Assembly (NCBI GenBank): GCA_016207415.1 | Contig: JACQPT010000145.1 | Coordinates: 1-39,663, forward strand | Direction of reading: 5' to 3' | Length of the DNA: 39,663 bases | From: Ignavibacteriales bacterium | GTDB lineage: Bacteria > Bacteroidota > Ignavibacteria > UBA10030 | In this document: positions 1-8,527 of the stretch, piece by piece | Numbering within the stretch: the stretch's first letter is position 1 | Layout of the letters: the number at the start of each line of letters is the position of its first letter | Notes under the pieces: generated by a model | What the model saw: the letters and a program-made list of their open reading frames with translations, nothing else | Told to the model about the DNA's origin: nothing | Database searches by the model: none | Made by a program: the position numbers and the translations under genes

Positions 1-2
1 AG

Positions 3-563
3 GTCACACAGTGGTATAACGCGGCCTTTATGAGCGAGGATCAAAGGTTTGCTGCAAGGCGGCCCGATGTCCTGGTGTACGAAACCACGGATCTGACGGA
101 AGACTTCACGATTGCCGGGCCGATAGACGTGCATCTCAACGCTTCCACTTCAGGGACGGACTGCGATTGGATAGTCAAGGTCATCGACGTCTTTCCGGAC
201 TCCACTCGAACGCCTCGTCCCACGGCGATGCGCGGAAGAGTGTTGGCAGGTTACCAGATGCTTGTGCGAGGGGATGTGTTGCGAGGCAAATTCCGGAACA
301 GTCTCTCCAAGCCAGAACCATTCCTGCCGAACAGGGTCACGCCCGTTCATTTCGTTTTGCAGGATGCATTTCATACTTTTAAACGTGGACACCGGATTAT
401 GGTTCAGATTCAGAGTACCTGGTTCCCGATGATCGACAGAAATCCCGGCAAGATTATGGACATCTACAAAGCAAAAGATTCCGACTTCCAGAAAACGACG
501 CAGCGAGTATACCATTCGTCAAAGTTTTCTTCCCGTGTCACGTTTGGTGCGCTCAACAAATAA
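3..563 (+). CDS. CocE/NonD-family hydrolase, X-Pro dipeptidyl-peptidase C-terminal domain (5' truncated)
   Basis: The reading frame is open from the first bases of the window (frame of position 3), so this is the 3' end of a larger gene. The ATG at 30 is internal: the residues before it (VTQWYNAAF) read on smoothly into a conserved stretch containing DQRFAARRPDVLVY. The visible 186 residues match the beta-sandwich PepX C-terminal domain of the CocE / glutaryl-7-ACA acylase family of serine hydrolases, including GHRIMVQIQSTWFP and the closing KAKDSDFQKTTQRVY segment. The catalytic alpha/beta-hydrolase domain must lie upstream of the window, so the catalytic residues cannot be checked. Family members hydrolyse acyl-amide or ester bonds and are often secreted; the substrate here is unknown. 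The downstream acetyltransferase gene starts 19 bases after the stop. Confidence 0.88.
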   Translation, partial: VTQWYNAAFMSEDQRFAARRPDVLVYETTDLTEDFTIAGPIDVHLNASTSGTDCDWIVKVIDVFPDSTRTPRPTAMRGRVLAGYQMLVRGDVLRGKFRNSLSKPEPFLPNRVTPVHFVLQDAFHTFKRGHRIMVQIQSTWFPMIDRNPGKIMDIYKAKDSDFQKTTQRVYHSSKFSSRVTFGALNK

Positions 564-582
564 AACTGGACCCACAGGAACA

Positions 583-1659
583 ATGCACAAAGTCATGCAC
601 ACGATCGATTGTCTCCTGAGGTCAACGACGCTCTCGATGAACGTCGATCATGAGACGCATGTCCGTGTGCTGCAGATGAGCGACGCAGACCAGTTGTTCG
701 CCGTCACGGACAGAAACCGCGAGCATCTTCGTGCGTGGCTTCCCTGGGTCGACAGCAACCAAAACCTGCTGGACACGAGGCGGTTTATCCAGTCGGTGGT
801 CGACCAATTCAAGGCCAACGAGGGATTCCAGTGCGGCATTTGGCACAAGGGGTCCTTTGCCGGTGTCGTCGGCTTCCACAGAATTGACTGGATGAACAAA
901 AACGTCGAAATCGGCTACTGGCTGGCAAAGGAATTTGAGGGTAAAGGCCTCATGACGAAATCGTGTAGGGTCCTTGTCGACTATGCGTTTCACGAATCAA
1001 AGCTCAAACGCGTGCAGATTCGGTGCGCAACAAGAAACACGAAAAGCTGCAGGATACCCGAACGACTTGGATTTCGCAAGGAGGGAATCGCTTTGCAAGC
1101 CGAATATCTTTATGGATGCTTCGTGGATCTCGTTGTGTATGCCATTACCGACACCGAATGGGCCAAGATTGGCGGGTTGCAAAACGGTACGAGCGAAGTC
1201 GTTCTCTCCGGTGCGAGACCCAGCGACGTCGAAAGTATCGACGCCATTGTAAAAGCGCTTTATGAGTGCGTGACCTTCGAGCCGCTGAAGAAGCCCGATT
1301 ACGAAAGGCTTCGATCACTTTGTCACTTTCGAGCAAAATTCATTCCTGCGAAAACGACCCAAGATGAGCCTGTGTCGGTTCTACACATAGAGGAATTCAT
1401 ATCCCGGTCGGACAACTCTGCCAGGGAAACAAGGCTTGATGAGAAGGGTTCTTGCGAACAGGAGGTTGGCCGAAAAACCGACTTGTTTGGAAACATCGCA
1501 CACGTCTTTAGTGTATACGAGTCAAGGTTCTCGAAAAGCGACGCTCTTGTGAGAGCTCGCGGCATCAACAGCATTCAGCTCGTGAAAGATCGGGGCCGGT
1601 GGTGGATCCTGAGTATTGCGTGTGACACGGAACGACCGGAGAATCCGATACCGAAATAA
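583..1659 (+). CDS. GNAT (RimJ/RimL-type) acetyltransferase fused to an NTF2/SnoaL-like domain
   Basis: This 358-residue protein has two parts. Residues about 20-192 resemble the RimJ/RimL/YdaF type of GNAT acetyltransferase, which moves an acetyl group from acetyl-CoA to an amine. Visible marks are NREHLRAWLPWVD, the acetyl-CoA loop EGKGLM (about 119-124) and the terminal RIPERLGF motif. Residues about 206-358 resemble a stand-alone NTF2/SnoaL-like fold (DVESIDAIVKALYECV at its start, a closing WWILSIACDTE strand). The join lies near KIGGLQNG. The chosen ATG at 583 has AGGAA three bases upstream. ATG 637 would start just before the GNAT domain but lacks a well-spaced ribosome site, and an upstream start at 535 would overlap the previous gene. 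The substrate is unknown. The GNAT assignment is firm; the C-terminal fold is a pattern-based guess. Confidence 0.85.
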   Translation: MHKVMHTIDCLLRSTTLSMNVDHETHVRVLQMSDADQLFAVTDRNREHLRAWLPWVDSNQNLLDTRRFIQSVVDQFKANEGFQCGIWHKGSFAGVVGFHRIDWMNKNVEIGYWLAKEFEGKGLMTKSCRVLVDYAFHESKLKRVQIRCATRNTKSCRIPERLGFRKEGIALQAEYLYGCFVDLVVYAITDTEWAKIGGLQNGTSEVVLSGARPSDVESIDAIVKALYECVTFEPLKKPDYERLRSLCHFRAKFIPAKTTQDEPVSVLHIEEFISRSDNSARETRLDEKGSCEQEVGRKTDLFGNIAHVFSVYESRFSKSDALVRARGINSIQLVKDRGRWWILSIACDTERPENPIPK

Positions 1660-1742
1660 CCACGCCTCGTTGCCCTTAAATTGCTCTTTGACCTTCCAGC
1701 GGAAATTACGTACCATCATTGCACCCATCGAGGGAGTCTGCC

Positions 1743-3074
1743 ATGAAAGATTATTTTGTTCCCGAGAGCGACATTGACCGCCGCTCATTTCTTTCTCTTG
1801 CCGGAAAAGGCCTTGGCCTCGCCACTCTTGCCTATCCGGCGGTCGGCGCTTTGTTCAACGAATTGAAAGCGGCAACCAGGCGTGTCGAACATCTTTCCCC
1901 CGCCAGCGCGGCGGCGGATGAGGATTTTTGGTTTGATATCCAGCAGTCTTTCAGTATTACCCGTGGAATTACGAATCTGAACAATGGTGGCGTTTCCCCT
2001 TCGCCGCGAATCGTAACGGAAGCGCTCGTGCGCTACATCTGGCAACAGGAGGACGTGACTGCCTACACCATGTGGCAGATCCTGGAACCTCAGATTGAGA
2101 CAGTGCGGACGGGTTTGGCTGAAGCCTTTGGCTGCGACCGGGAGGAAATTGCCGTTACACGCAACGCCTCCGAAGGACTCGAGATTTGCCTCTTCGGCCT
2201 TGACTTGAAACCCGGCGACGAAATCCTCACAACAACTCAGGATTACCCGCGCATGCTGACGACACTCCGGCAGCGCGAGCTGCGTGAAGGGTTAGTGCTG
2301 AAACAAATCAAAATACCCATCCCGCCAAAGAATCTCAGTGAGATTACCGAAGCATTCGAGAAAGCAATCACGCCGAAGACCCGCGTGATCCTCATTTCGC
2401 ATATGATCAACATAACGGGCCAGATCGTTCCGGTGAAAGAGATTTACGAATTAGGCCGGGGAAAAGGAATAGAGGTCATCGTGGACGGAGCTCACTCGTT
2501 CGCGCATTTCGACTTCAAGCAAAAAAACCTGGGATGCGACTATTTCGGAACCAGTCTGCACAAATGGTTATTCGCTCCCAAGGGAACGGGAATGCTCTAT
2601 GTCAAGCGCGAGAAAATCGAAAGACTATGGCCTCTCATGGCAGCAGACAAGAAACAGGTAAACGACATCCGAAAGTTTGAAGAGATCGGCACGCATCCCG
2701 CGGCAAATCACCTTGCCATCGGCGAGGCGCTGATGTATCACAATGGACTTGGCTCCAGGAGAAAGGAAGAACGCCTGCGGTACCTGAGAAATTACTGGGC
2801 CGACAGGCTAAAGGGTCTGCCGAATGTGCGCTTCCATACATCATTCGAGAAAAATCAATCCTGCGGGATTGCCACGGTTGAAATCGTCGACGTCGACCCG
2901 GTTGCCGTCGGCGGATATCTCATGAGCGCACACAAGATTTTCACGACTCCGATCGTTCATGACGAATTCAAAGGGATCCGTATCACGCCCAGCGTGTACA
3001 CCACCTTGGGCGAGCTTGACCGTTTCTGCGAGGTCGTGACCGATATTGCGAAAAAGGGACTGCCCAAGACGTAA
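1743..3074 (+). CDS. Tat-signal class V aminotransferase (isopenicillin-N epimerase/CefD-like)
   Basis: A fold-type I PLP enzyme of 443 residues. The PLP-binding set is visible: VDGAHSFAHFD with Asp248 and His251, and TSLHKWLFAPKGTG with Lys274 as the expected Schiff-base lysine. The overall pattern (LNNGGVSPSP near the start of the domain, ITVTRNASEGLE-like NASEGLE near 141) is that of the CefD/EgtE/cysteine-desulfurase-like group. The N-terminus carries DRRSFLSLAGKGLG at 12-25 followed by a small hydrophobic run, which is a twin-arginine signal, so the folded holoenzyme is probably exported. The start at ATG 1743 has GAGGGAG at a good distance (1730-1736); an in-frame TTG at 1719 would only add eight residues. 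The reaction cannot be read from sequence: epimerase, desulfurase and lyase are all possible. Confidence 0.9.
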   Translation: MKDYFVPESDIDRRSFLSLAGKGLGLATLAYPAVGALFNELKAATRRVEHLSPASAAADEDFWFDIQQSFSITRGITNLNNGGVSPSPRIVTEALVRYIWQQEDVTAYTMWQILEPQIETVRTGLAEAFGCDREEIAVTRNASEGLEICLFGLDLKPGDEILTTTQDYPRMLTTLRQRELREGLVLKQIKIPIPPKNLSEITEAFEKAITPKTRVILISHMINITGQIVPVKEIYELGRGKGIEVIVDGAHSFAHFDFKQKNLGCDYFGTSLHKWLFAPKGTGMLYVKREKIERLWPLMAADKKQVNDIRKFEEIGTHPAANHLAIGEALMYHNGLGSRRKEERLRYLRNYWADRLKGLPNVRFHTSFEKNQSCGIATVEIVDVDPVAVGGYLMSAHKIFTTPIVHDEFKGIRITPSVYTTLGELDRFCEVVTDIAKKGLPKT

Positions 3075-3158
3075 TGACGAGAGCCGAACTCTTAAGGGTC
3101 TGGCTACAGATTCTTCACATCCATTTCCTCATCACAAATACATAACAAGGAGGGTTCC

Positions 3159-4067
3159 ATGGGAAGGAGCATTGTCCGCACAGTAGCCTGTTTGTTTTTT
3201 GCAACATTGTTTTTCGGCCTTGACGCACTTGCCCAACCGGCTCAGTCGCCAAATTTCCCTCGTTTACGTGTGCCACGCATTAGTCAGGGACAGAAAATCA
3301 CACAAGTGATCGGGCTGAGCGAAGTGACGATTTACTACCACCGCCCCGGTGTGAAAGGGCGCACAATATTCGGCCCGAAGAGCGCAAACCCGCTCCAGGC
3401 ATACGGTGAAGTCTGGCGTGGTGGTGCAAACGAGCCTACCCTTTTTACGTTTAGCGACGAAGTAACCATAGCCGGGAAAAAACTTGGCGCAGGGACATAC
3501 CGCTTCGTGACAATCCCCGACGAGAAAGAATGGATGGTCGTGTTCAATTCAGAAGTGAAAAACTGGGGAACAGTCTATGAAGAAAAATACGATACCCTCA
3601 GGTTCAACGTGATGCCGCAGTCAGGACTACACGAAGAATGGATGTCCTTCAGTTTCACAGACATCACTCCCGCCTCTGCAACGGTCGTGCTTGCGTGGGA
3701 TAAAGTCCGGCTTCCGTTCAAGGTCGAATTCAACACGGTCGGAAAGCTCCAAGCCTCCGTCGGTACCTGGCAGATTCTGAATGCTGCAGCAAGGTCCGCG
3801 ATCGACCATAAGATGTACACCACGGAAGCGATGGATTGGGCGGATCGTTCCATCGCCATGAACAAAAACTTCAACAACCTCCGGACAAAAGCCGAACTTC
3901 AGTCAATGGCCGGAAAAACCAAAGAAGCCATCGCCACGGCTGATGAATGCCTGAAGCTGTACAAGGCGGCGGATCCGAAAACGGTCGGCTCGTTTACAAA
4001 AACTGCATTCGAGGGGTTTGAGAAAATCGTGGCGAACTGGAAGGCGGGAAAAACCGGAACGAACTGA
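3159..4067 (+). CDS. Secreted DUF2911 domain protein
   Basis: A 302-residue protein with a clear Sec signal peptide (hydrophobic run about 8-25, ending near ALAQ). The DUF2911 core follows, recognised from VTIYYHRPGVKGRTIFG, a VWRGGANEPT segment and KLGAGTYRFVTIPDEKEW. The C-terminal third (about 205-295) is helical and resembles a short TPR-like tail (DWADRSIAMNKNFNNL, TKEAIATADECLKLY). No enzymatic role is established for the family. The start at 3159 follows an AAGGAGGG ribosome site, so translation initiation should be strong. A terminator follows at once and the next gene is convergent, so this is probably the end of a transcript or a single-gene unit. Confidence 0.87.
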   Translation: MGRSIVRTVACLFFATLFFGLDALAQPAQSPNFPRLRVPRISQGQKITQVIGLSEVTIYYHRPGVKGRTIFGPKSANPLQAYGEVWRGGANEPTLFTFSDEVTIAGKKLGAGTYRFVTIPDEKEWMVVFNSEVKNWGTVYEEKYDTLRFNVMPQSGLHEEWMSFSFTDITPASATVVLAWDKVRLPFKVEFNTVGKLQASVGTWQILNAAARSAIDHKMYTTEAMDWADRSIAMNKNFNNLRTKAELQSMAGKTKEAIATADECLKLYKAADPKTVGSFTKTAFEGFEKIVANWKAGKTGTN

Positions 4068-4116
4068 ATTATACGATTCGCAGGTCGTCCTTAAGGCCGA
4101 CCTCCCGGATTAATGA

Positions 4117-4147
4117 AGCCTCATCACGTCAGCGATGAGGCTTTTTT
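4117..4147 (+). terminator. Intrinsic terminator after the DUF2911 gene
   Basis: The arms GCCTCATC (4118-4125) and GATGAGGC (4134-4141) form a perfect 8-bp stem around an 8-base loop, followed by six T residues at 4142-4147. The hairpin lies between two convergent genes and its left arm overlaps the stop codon region of the symporter on the other strand, so it may also slow transcription coming from the right, though the T tract favours the plus strand. A second small inverted repeat (AGGTCG / CGACCT, 4082-4103) lies just upstream. Confidence 0.85.
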
Positions 4148-5845
4148 ATTCGCTATCAAGCGGTGAAAAACCAACGCCACTCCAGCAACGACCAGGCATC
4201 CAACTACCGGATACCAGAGCCACGAAAGCTGTACAATTCCTAGGAAATACTCCGACGCGAACAGGGTAAGTACGACCGCTTGACTCACCACAGCTCCCCA
4301 AAACACCGCAGTCCCTTTGATGCTTTTCAAATAAAACGCCGTCAGAAACACGCCTAGCATCGTCCCGTAAAACAACGAGCCGATAATATTAACGGCCTCT
4401 ACCAGAGAGCCAAGCCCGCTGGCAAACTGCGCAAAGCCGATTCCATAGACTCCCCACAGCGCCATCAGGATTCGTGATATCACAAGATAATGTCTTTCAT
4501 CGGCGTTCTTCCTCACATGCCGTTTGTACACATCGACGATGGAGCACGTAGCCAGGGCGCTCAACTCCCCGGAGCTTGACGACATTGTCGCCGCAAAAAT
4601 ACACGCAAACACCAGTCCGACAAGCCCGACGGGCAAGTATTTGGAGACGAAAGAAAGGAAAATGTAATTTGTGTCGTTTGTAACGACAGGGCCGCTGGTG
4701 GCCTCAACGATGCGCGCTGCCTCCTTCCTCAGCAGCTGTTCTCTCTCCTGAGCGCTTCGCACAGCCTCTATGGATTGTTGTGCTCCTGGCTCATCAGCCG
4801 CTCGTAAAGCCTGGAGATAATCTCTCAGTTTCTCCGATTTGTCACGAAAAATTCCCTCGTGCTGTTGTTCCAATTGTTCAAAGACTCCTCGTTCGCTGCT
4901 TTCCCGGATTTTCTGTGTTTCAACCGGGTTAAAAAACAACGGAGGACGTTCAAATTGATAAAACACAAACACCATTGCGCCAAGCAAAAGGATGAAAAAT
5001 TGCATGGGCACTTTCGCCATTCCATTGAAGAGCAGCCCCAGGCGACTCTGCGTCACTGACTGTCCCGTGAGATACCGTTGCACTTGAGATTGGTCCGTAC
5101 CAAAATACGCCAGTGCCACAAACATGCCTCCAATGATCCCCGACCAAAAATTGTAGCGGTTGCTCAGGTCAAACGAGAAGTCGATGAGGTTTAGTTTTCC
5201 CATTCCCCCTGCGACGTGAAGCGCCTCCGCGAAGCCTACATCCGCAGGCAAAAGATGAATTGTCATGAAAAAGGCTACGAACATGCCGAACATGATGATC
5301 AGGAGTTGCTGGAAATCCGTCCAGTTCACTGCTTTCACTCCACCGGAGGTCGTGTAGATAATCACAGCGCCACCGATCAGCGTCGAGGTAAGTCTGATGT
5401 CCCATCCCAGCATGACGGAAAGCACGACCGACGGGGCGTAGATCGTCATCCCTGCACCGAGCCCACGTGAAACAAGAAAAATGATGCTTGTGAGTGTTCT
5501 CGTCTTCGAGTCAAAACGGTGTTCCAGGTATTCATACGCCGTAAACACGCCCAGCTTGTGAAAGATCGGCACGGCAGTGATGCTCAGAATCACCATCGCA
5601 ATCGGCAAACCCAGGTAATACTGAACGAACCTCATTCCATCAACAAACGCCTGCCCCGGTGTCGACGTAAACGTGATGGCGCTTGCCTGCGTCGCCATGA
5701 TGGAGAGAGCGACCGTGTACCATCGCATTTGGCGGTCGGCAAGGAGATAACCTTTGATATTGCGGCTCCCCCTGCCTTTGTAAATACCGTAGGAAACGAT
5801 AGAAGCGAGCGTGAGGGCGAGAACAACCCAGTCGAGAGTCCTCAT
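4124..5845 (-). CDS. Sodium:solute symporter (SSS family)
   Basis: A 573-residue polytopic membrane protein of the solute:sodium symporter family, which couples Na+ entry to uptake of sugars, amino acids or organic acids. The N-terminus (DWVVLALTLASIVSYGIYKGR), the segment MATQASAITFTSTPG, the TSGGVKAVNWTDFQQ segment and a later TMSSSSGELSALATCSIVDVYK stretch are typical. There are about 13 hydrophobic segments. Residues about 299-395 form a long charged insert rich in Glu, Gln, Arg and Lys between two transmembrane segments, likely helical. The ATG overlaps the stop of a small membrane-peptide gene by four bases (ATGA), and a secreted PIG-L enzyme lies upstream, so the imported compound may be a product of that enzyme. 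The substrate itself cannot be told. Confidence 0.92.
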   Translation of the reverse strand: MRTLDWVVLALTLASIVSYGIYKGRGSRNIKGYLLADRQMRWYTVALSIMATQASAITFTSTPGQAFVDGMRFVQYYLGLPIAMVILSITAVPIFHKLGVFTAYEYLEHRFDSKTRTLTSIIFLVSRGLGAGMTIYAPSVVLSVMLGWDIRLTSTLIGGAVIIYTTSGGVKAVNWTDFQQLLIIMFGMFVAFFMTIHLLPADVGFAEALHVAGGMGKLNLIDFSFDLSNRYNFWSGIIGGMFVALAYFGTDQSQVQRYLTGQSVTQSRLGLLFNGMAKVPMQFFILLLGAMVFVFYQFERPPLFFNPVETQKIRESSERGVFEQLEQQHEGIFRDKSEKLRDYLQALRAADEPGAQQSIEAVRSAQEREQLLRKEAARIVEATSGPVVTNDTNYIFLSFVSKYLPVGLVGLVFACIFAATMSSSSGELSALATCSIVDVYKRHVRKNADERHYLVISRILMALWGVYGIGFAQFASGLGSLVEAVNIIGSLFYGTMLGVFLTAFYLKSIKGTAVFWGAVVSQAVVLTLFASEYFLGIVQLSWLWYPVVGCLVVAGVALVFHRLIANKKASSLT

Positions 5846-5970
5846 TGAAACGACCGGGAGAAAAAATAGAACAAAAGAATAAGGAGAGCTAGCTCACAGA
5901 GAACGGCGGCGTAAGCACGATTCCATGTCTTGAAGAAAGGAGGAGAATCGGGCGCTTGGTCGGGCTTCAA
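5842..5970 (-). CDS. Small single-pass membrane peptide coupled to the SSS symporter
   Basis: A 42-codon frame lies between the PIG-L gene (stop at 5987) and the symporter. It begins at TTG 5970, 16 bases after the PIG-L stop codon, and its TGA overlaps the symporter ATG by four bases (ATGA). The peptide has a polar, proline-rich start (KPDQAPDSPPFFKTW), then a strongly hydrophobic helix at about residues 19-37 (AAVLCELALLILLFYFF) and a short basic tail (SRSFQ). That layout suits a small accessory subunit of a transporter. No good ribosome site is visible for the TTG, so the start is uncertain and translation may depend on the upstream gene. The frame stays open upstream inside the PIG-L gene but that part reads as an antisense-like shadow frame. 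Function is inferred only from position. Confidence 0.6.
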   Translation of the reverse strand: MKPDQAPDSPPFFKTWNRAYAAVLCELALLILLFYFFSRSFQ

Positions 5971-5986
5971 CGTGCGGAAAATTGTA

Positions 5987-8527
5987 TTACTTCGATGCTT
6001 CGTCAGGCCTGGAGATATTCTTCGCAGACACGAGATTGACAAAAAGTCGGTATGCCCCTGGAACACCCGCAGGTAATTGACGGAAAAATGCGAAACCGGT
6101 GTAAATGTAGATGCCCTTTCCGTACGACGCCACCAACAGCCCTCCCGCTTTGGGGCTCTCTCCGGGATCATTGGTGGCCATCACGGAATCATATTTCACA
6201 TCCCATGCGTTCGCAAAATACAACCCCCGTTCCTGCGTCCATCCTTTGAAATCGTCGGCAGTGATGTTATTCGGTGAACTCAGGATTGCGTTCTTGCGGT
6301 TGAAAAATGTCACCGGGGCATGTTCAACGGTAACTCTGTCGCGGGAGATGGTCAGAGGATAGGGCCCGATGTTTTCCGATTCACCCCGCTGAAACGTCAC
6401 GTACTGAACGATGTACGTTCCACCTTTGGCGACGTACTCCATCAGTTTCTTCTGATGAGTTCGGAGTTTCGGCCGGGTATTGTAGGCGCGCACTCCGGCT
6501 ACAATCGCATCGTACTTCGAAAAGTCTCCCTCGGCAATCTCATCGTCAGAGACAAGCGAAACGCTGTAGCCGACTTGTCGCAACGCCGCAGGAATTTCAT
6601 CTCCCGCTCCCATGATATAACCAATGTTCTGTCCGCGTTTTTTCACGTCAAGGCGCAAGAGTTTCCCTTCGGCGATTGGAAAGACCGTTTGAGGCGGAAT
6701 GTGGCTGTACCGGATGGTACGCCTCCCGTGTCCTATTCTCTTCCCCCCCACTTCAACCTCAACAGAAAACGGACCGCTCATCGCTCCGTTCGAAGGTTTG
6801 ACGGAAAAAGCCACAAACTGTTCTTCATCTTTCGTTTTGAATTCGAACGATACCGCTTCGGGCTTCACGATCCATCCCTGAGGCATCTGCAATCGAACCT
6901 TCCCTCCCACTCCAGCGACTCCACTTTTCAGATTCACTTCAATCTTCTTCTCACTGAGGCTCGGGAAAACATGCACTGCTTCAAGAAGGTTCACAGCTAC
7001 CGAGGGAACAACTTCAAAAGGCCGATACATTTCTCCCTCGACGGGGTCGACAGAGCGAAAGCGGACCGGCGTTGTGACATCTATTTTGCCGTCAGGGGAA
7101 GCCAAGGTGATTGTGACAGTAAGTGGGGCTTCACTCTCGGGTCTCCCGACGAGCCGCTCGTCTGTCACAATGTAAGAGCCGGCTTCAGCTTCTTTCTTGA
7201 GCCAATACGGCTGAGTGTATTCCTTGTCAGAAGGAAGCTTTGCAACAAACGTAGCACGGTGAGGAGCATTGTATTGAAGGCGTGAGTTCAGAAGTGTGTC
7301 GTTCACTCCATGTTTGACGGAAATACGTTCCAGGATGAATGAATATGGTGAGCGATTGATGACGACAGTTGTCAGCTTCACTTCGCCCCCGGGAATCCCG
7401 GAGTATTCGGCTGCAAGCGCGTCCGTCCAGATTCCCGCGCAGGATTTTATCACGGCCTCAATTTCCTTTTTTTTCACTTCGACCCATGGGTCGGAGACAC
7501 GTTGCATTGCCTGAAATGCCTTGAAAAGCAACGGAATCACTTTCGATGGTTCCTCAGGATCGAATGTGCTGTATGCCTGGGCGAGAATCTCTCCGATCAC
7601 CTTACCGTCTCCGACGCGAGACCAGTCGGTGTTTACGTCATCAAACAAATCGTCCTTTGCAGGGTCGCCCGCAACGTGCTGGAAATAGTTCATGAACTCG
7701 CCGCGATTCTGTCCGGCGCCAAACCCCTGGCTCTTATGCATGCTGCGACTCTCCCCGGAGATTTCAGTGTACGATTTGCCGAGAAGGTTATTGTAGCTCC
7801 CCAAGTCAAGACCGACAGTGTTTGCGGGCGGAGAAGGATTCTCACTCTGTTGGAAGCGGAACACGTTCCACACAAGCCGCTTTGCCTTCCAGGGCTGAAC
7901 GTATTTCAACTGTTCGGGAAAACGTGTTGGATCCGCTGCGGCTTCAAAAGCTTCAATCGAGAAGGCTGCCGATGCAGTGTGGTTGCCGTGGCCCCCCTGC
8001 TGCAGCATAAAACGGTTCACAAGAACGTCCGGCCTGAAACTCCGAATGACCCAAACCACATCGGAGAGCGTTTTTTCCTTTCCCCAAAACTGAATCGTCT
8101 CTTCTTTCGTCTTCGAAAACCCAAAATCGATGGCCCGGGTAAAGTACTGTTCCGCTCCGTCGATGTTCCTTGCGGCAAGAAGTTCCTGTGTTCTTATGAC
8201 GCCCATCAGGTCGCCCTGCTCCGGGCCGATCAGATTTTGGCCTCCTTCGCCACGCGTCATCGCCAGATACGCAGCCCGATAGAGTCTTCCTTGTGTCATT
8301 GTGGCTAAGAAAGCGGTGTTTTCGTCGTCTGGATGTGCCGCCACAAAGAGAGCAGACCCAAGGACTGTTAGCTTCTTTATGGCAAGCTTGAGCTCGGCGC
8401 CGTTCATCACCTTCGGGGGTTGGCCATGAAGCAACGACCCAAAAAAAGTCAGCACTATGACGAAACGGGGAAAACGACCCGGCGTGACCATGTGCGCTTT
8501 GTGAAGACTCCTCCGGTTTTCCAACAT
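5987..8527 (-). CDS. Secreted PIG-L (LmbE-like) deacetylase with long C-terminal extension
   Basis: An 846-residue protein. The PIG-L/LmbE domain (about 45-290) carries the zinc and catalytic motif AHPDDE (His65, Asp67, Asp68) and the third zinc ligand in GGHGNH (His180/His183). This family removes acetyl groups from N-acetylated sugars and related amides. The middle (about 370-630) looks like beta-sandwich domains, and residues about 640-840 resemble a class I glutamine-amidotransferase-like or ThuA-like flavodoxin fold (NIGYIMGAGDEIPAAL, KYDAIVAGVRAYN). A signal peptide follows either Met1 or Met13 (VIVLTFFGSLLHG), so the enzyme should act in the periplasm or outside. Start choice between 8527 and 8491 is open, as neither has a clear ribosome site. 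It heads a probable operon with a small membrane peptide and an SSS symporter, suggesting deacetylation followed by uptake. Confidence 0.9.
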   Translation of the reverse strand: MLENRRSLHKAHMVTPGRFPRFVIVLTFFGSLLHGQPPKVMNGAELKLAIKKLTVLGSALFVAAHPDDENTAFLATMTQGRLYRAAYLAMTRGEGGQNLIGPEQGDLMGVIRTQELLAARNIDGAEQYFTRAIDFGFSKTKEETIQFWGKEKTLSDVVWVIRSFRPDVLVNRFMLQQGGHGNHTASAAFSIEAFEAAADPTRFPEQLKYVQPWKAKRLVWNVFRFQQSENPSPPANTVGLDLGSYNNLLGKSYTEISGESRSMHKSQGFGAGQNRGEFMNYFQHVAGDPAKDDLFDDVNTDWSRVGDGKVIGEILAQAYSTFDPEEPSKVIPLLFKAFQAMQRVSDPWVEVKKKEIEAVIKSCAGIWTDALAAEYSGIPGGEVKLTTVVINRSPYSFILERISVKHGVNDTLLNSRLQYNAPHRATFVAKLPSDKEYTQPYWLKKEAEAGSYIVTDERLVGRPESEAPLTVTITLASPDGKIDVTTPVRFRSVDPVEGEMYRPFEVVPSVAVNLLEAVHVFPSLSEKKIEVNLKSGVAGVGGKVRLQMPQGWIVKPEAVSFEFKTKDEEQFVAFSVKPSNGAMSGPFSVEVEVGGKRIGHGRRTIRYSHIPPQTVFPIAEGKLLRLDVKKRGQNIGYIMGAGDEIPAALRQVGYSVSLVSDDEIAEGDFSKYDAIVAGVRAYNTRPKLRTHQKKLMEYVAKGGTYIVQYVTFQRGESENIGPYPLTISRDRVTVEHAPVTFFNRKNAILSSPNNITADDFKGWTQERGLYFANAWDVKYDSVMATNDPGESPKAGGLLVASYGKGIYIYTGFAFFRQLPAGVPGAYRLFVNLVSAKNISRPDEASK

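Noticed and set aside
5971-6171. Longer version of the small membrane peptide starting at 6171
   Set aside because: The added residues come from a frame inside the PIG-L gene and have the look of a shadow frame; only the last 42 codons lie outside that gene.
6320-7285. 321-residue plus-strand open frame
   Set aside because: It lies wholly antisense to the PIG-L gene, shows no domain or signal, and its basic, low-order composition fits a shadow frame.
7502-8308. 268-residue plus-strand open frame
   Set aside because: It is a shadow inside the conserved PIG-L domain.
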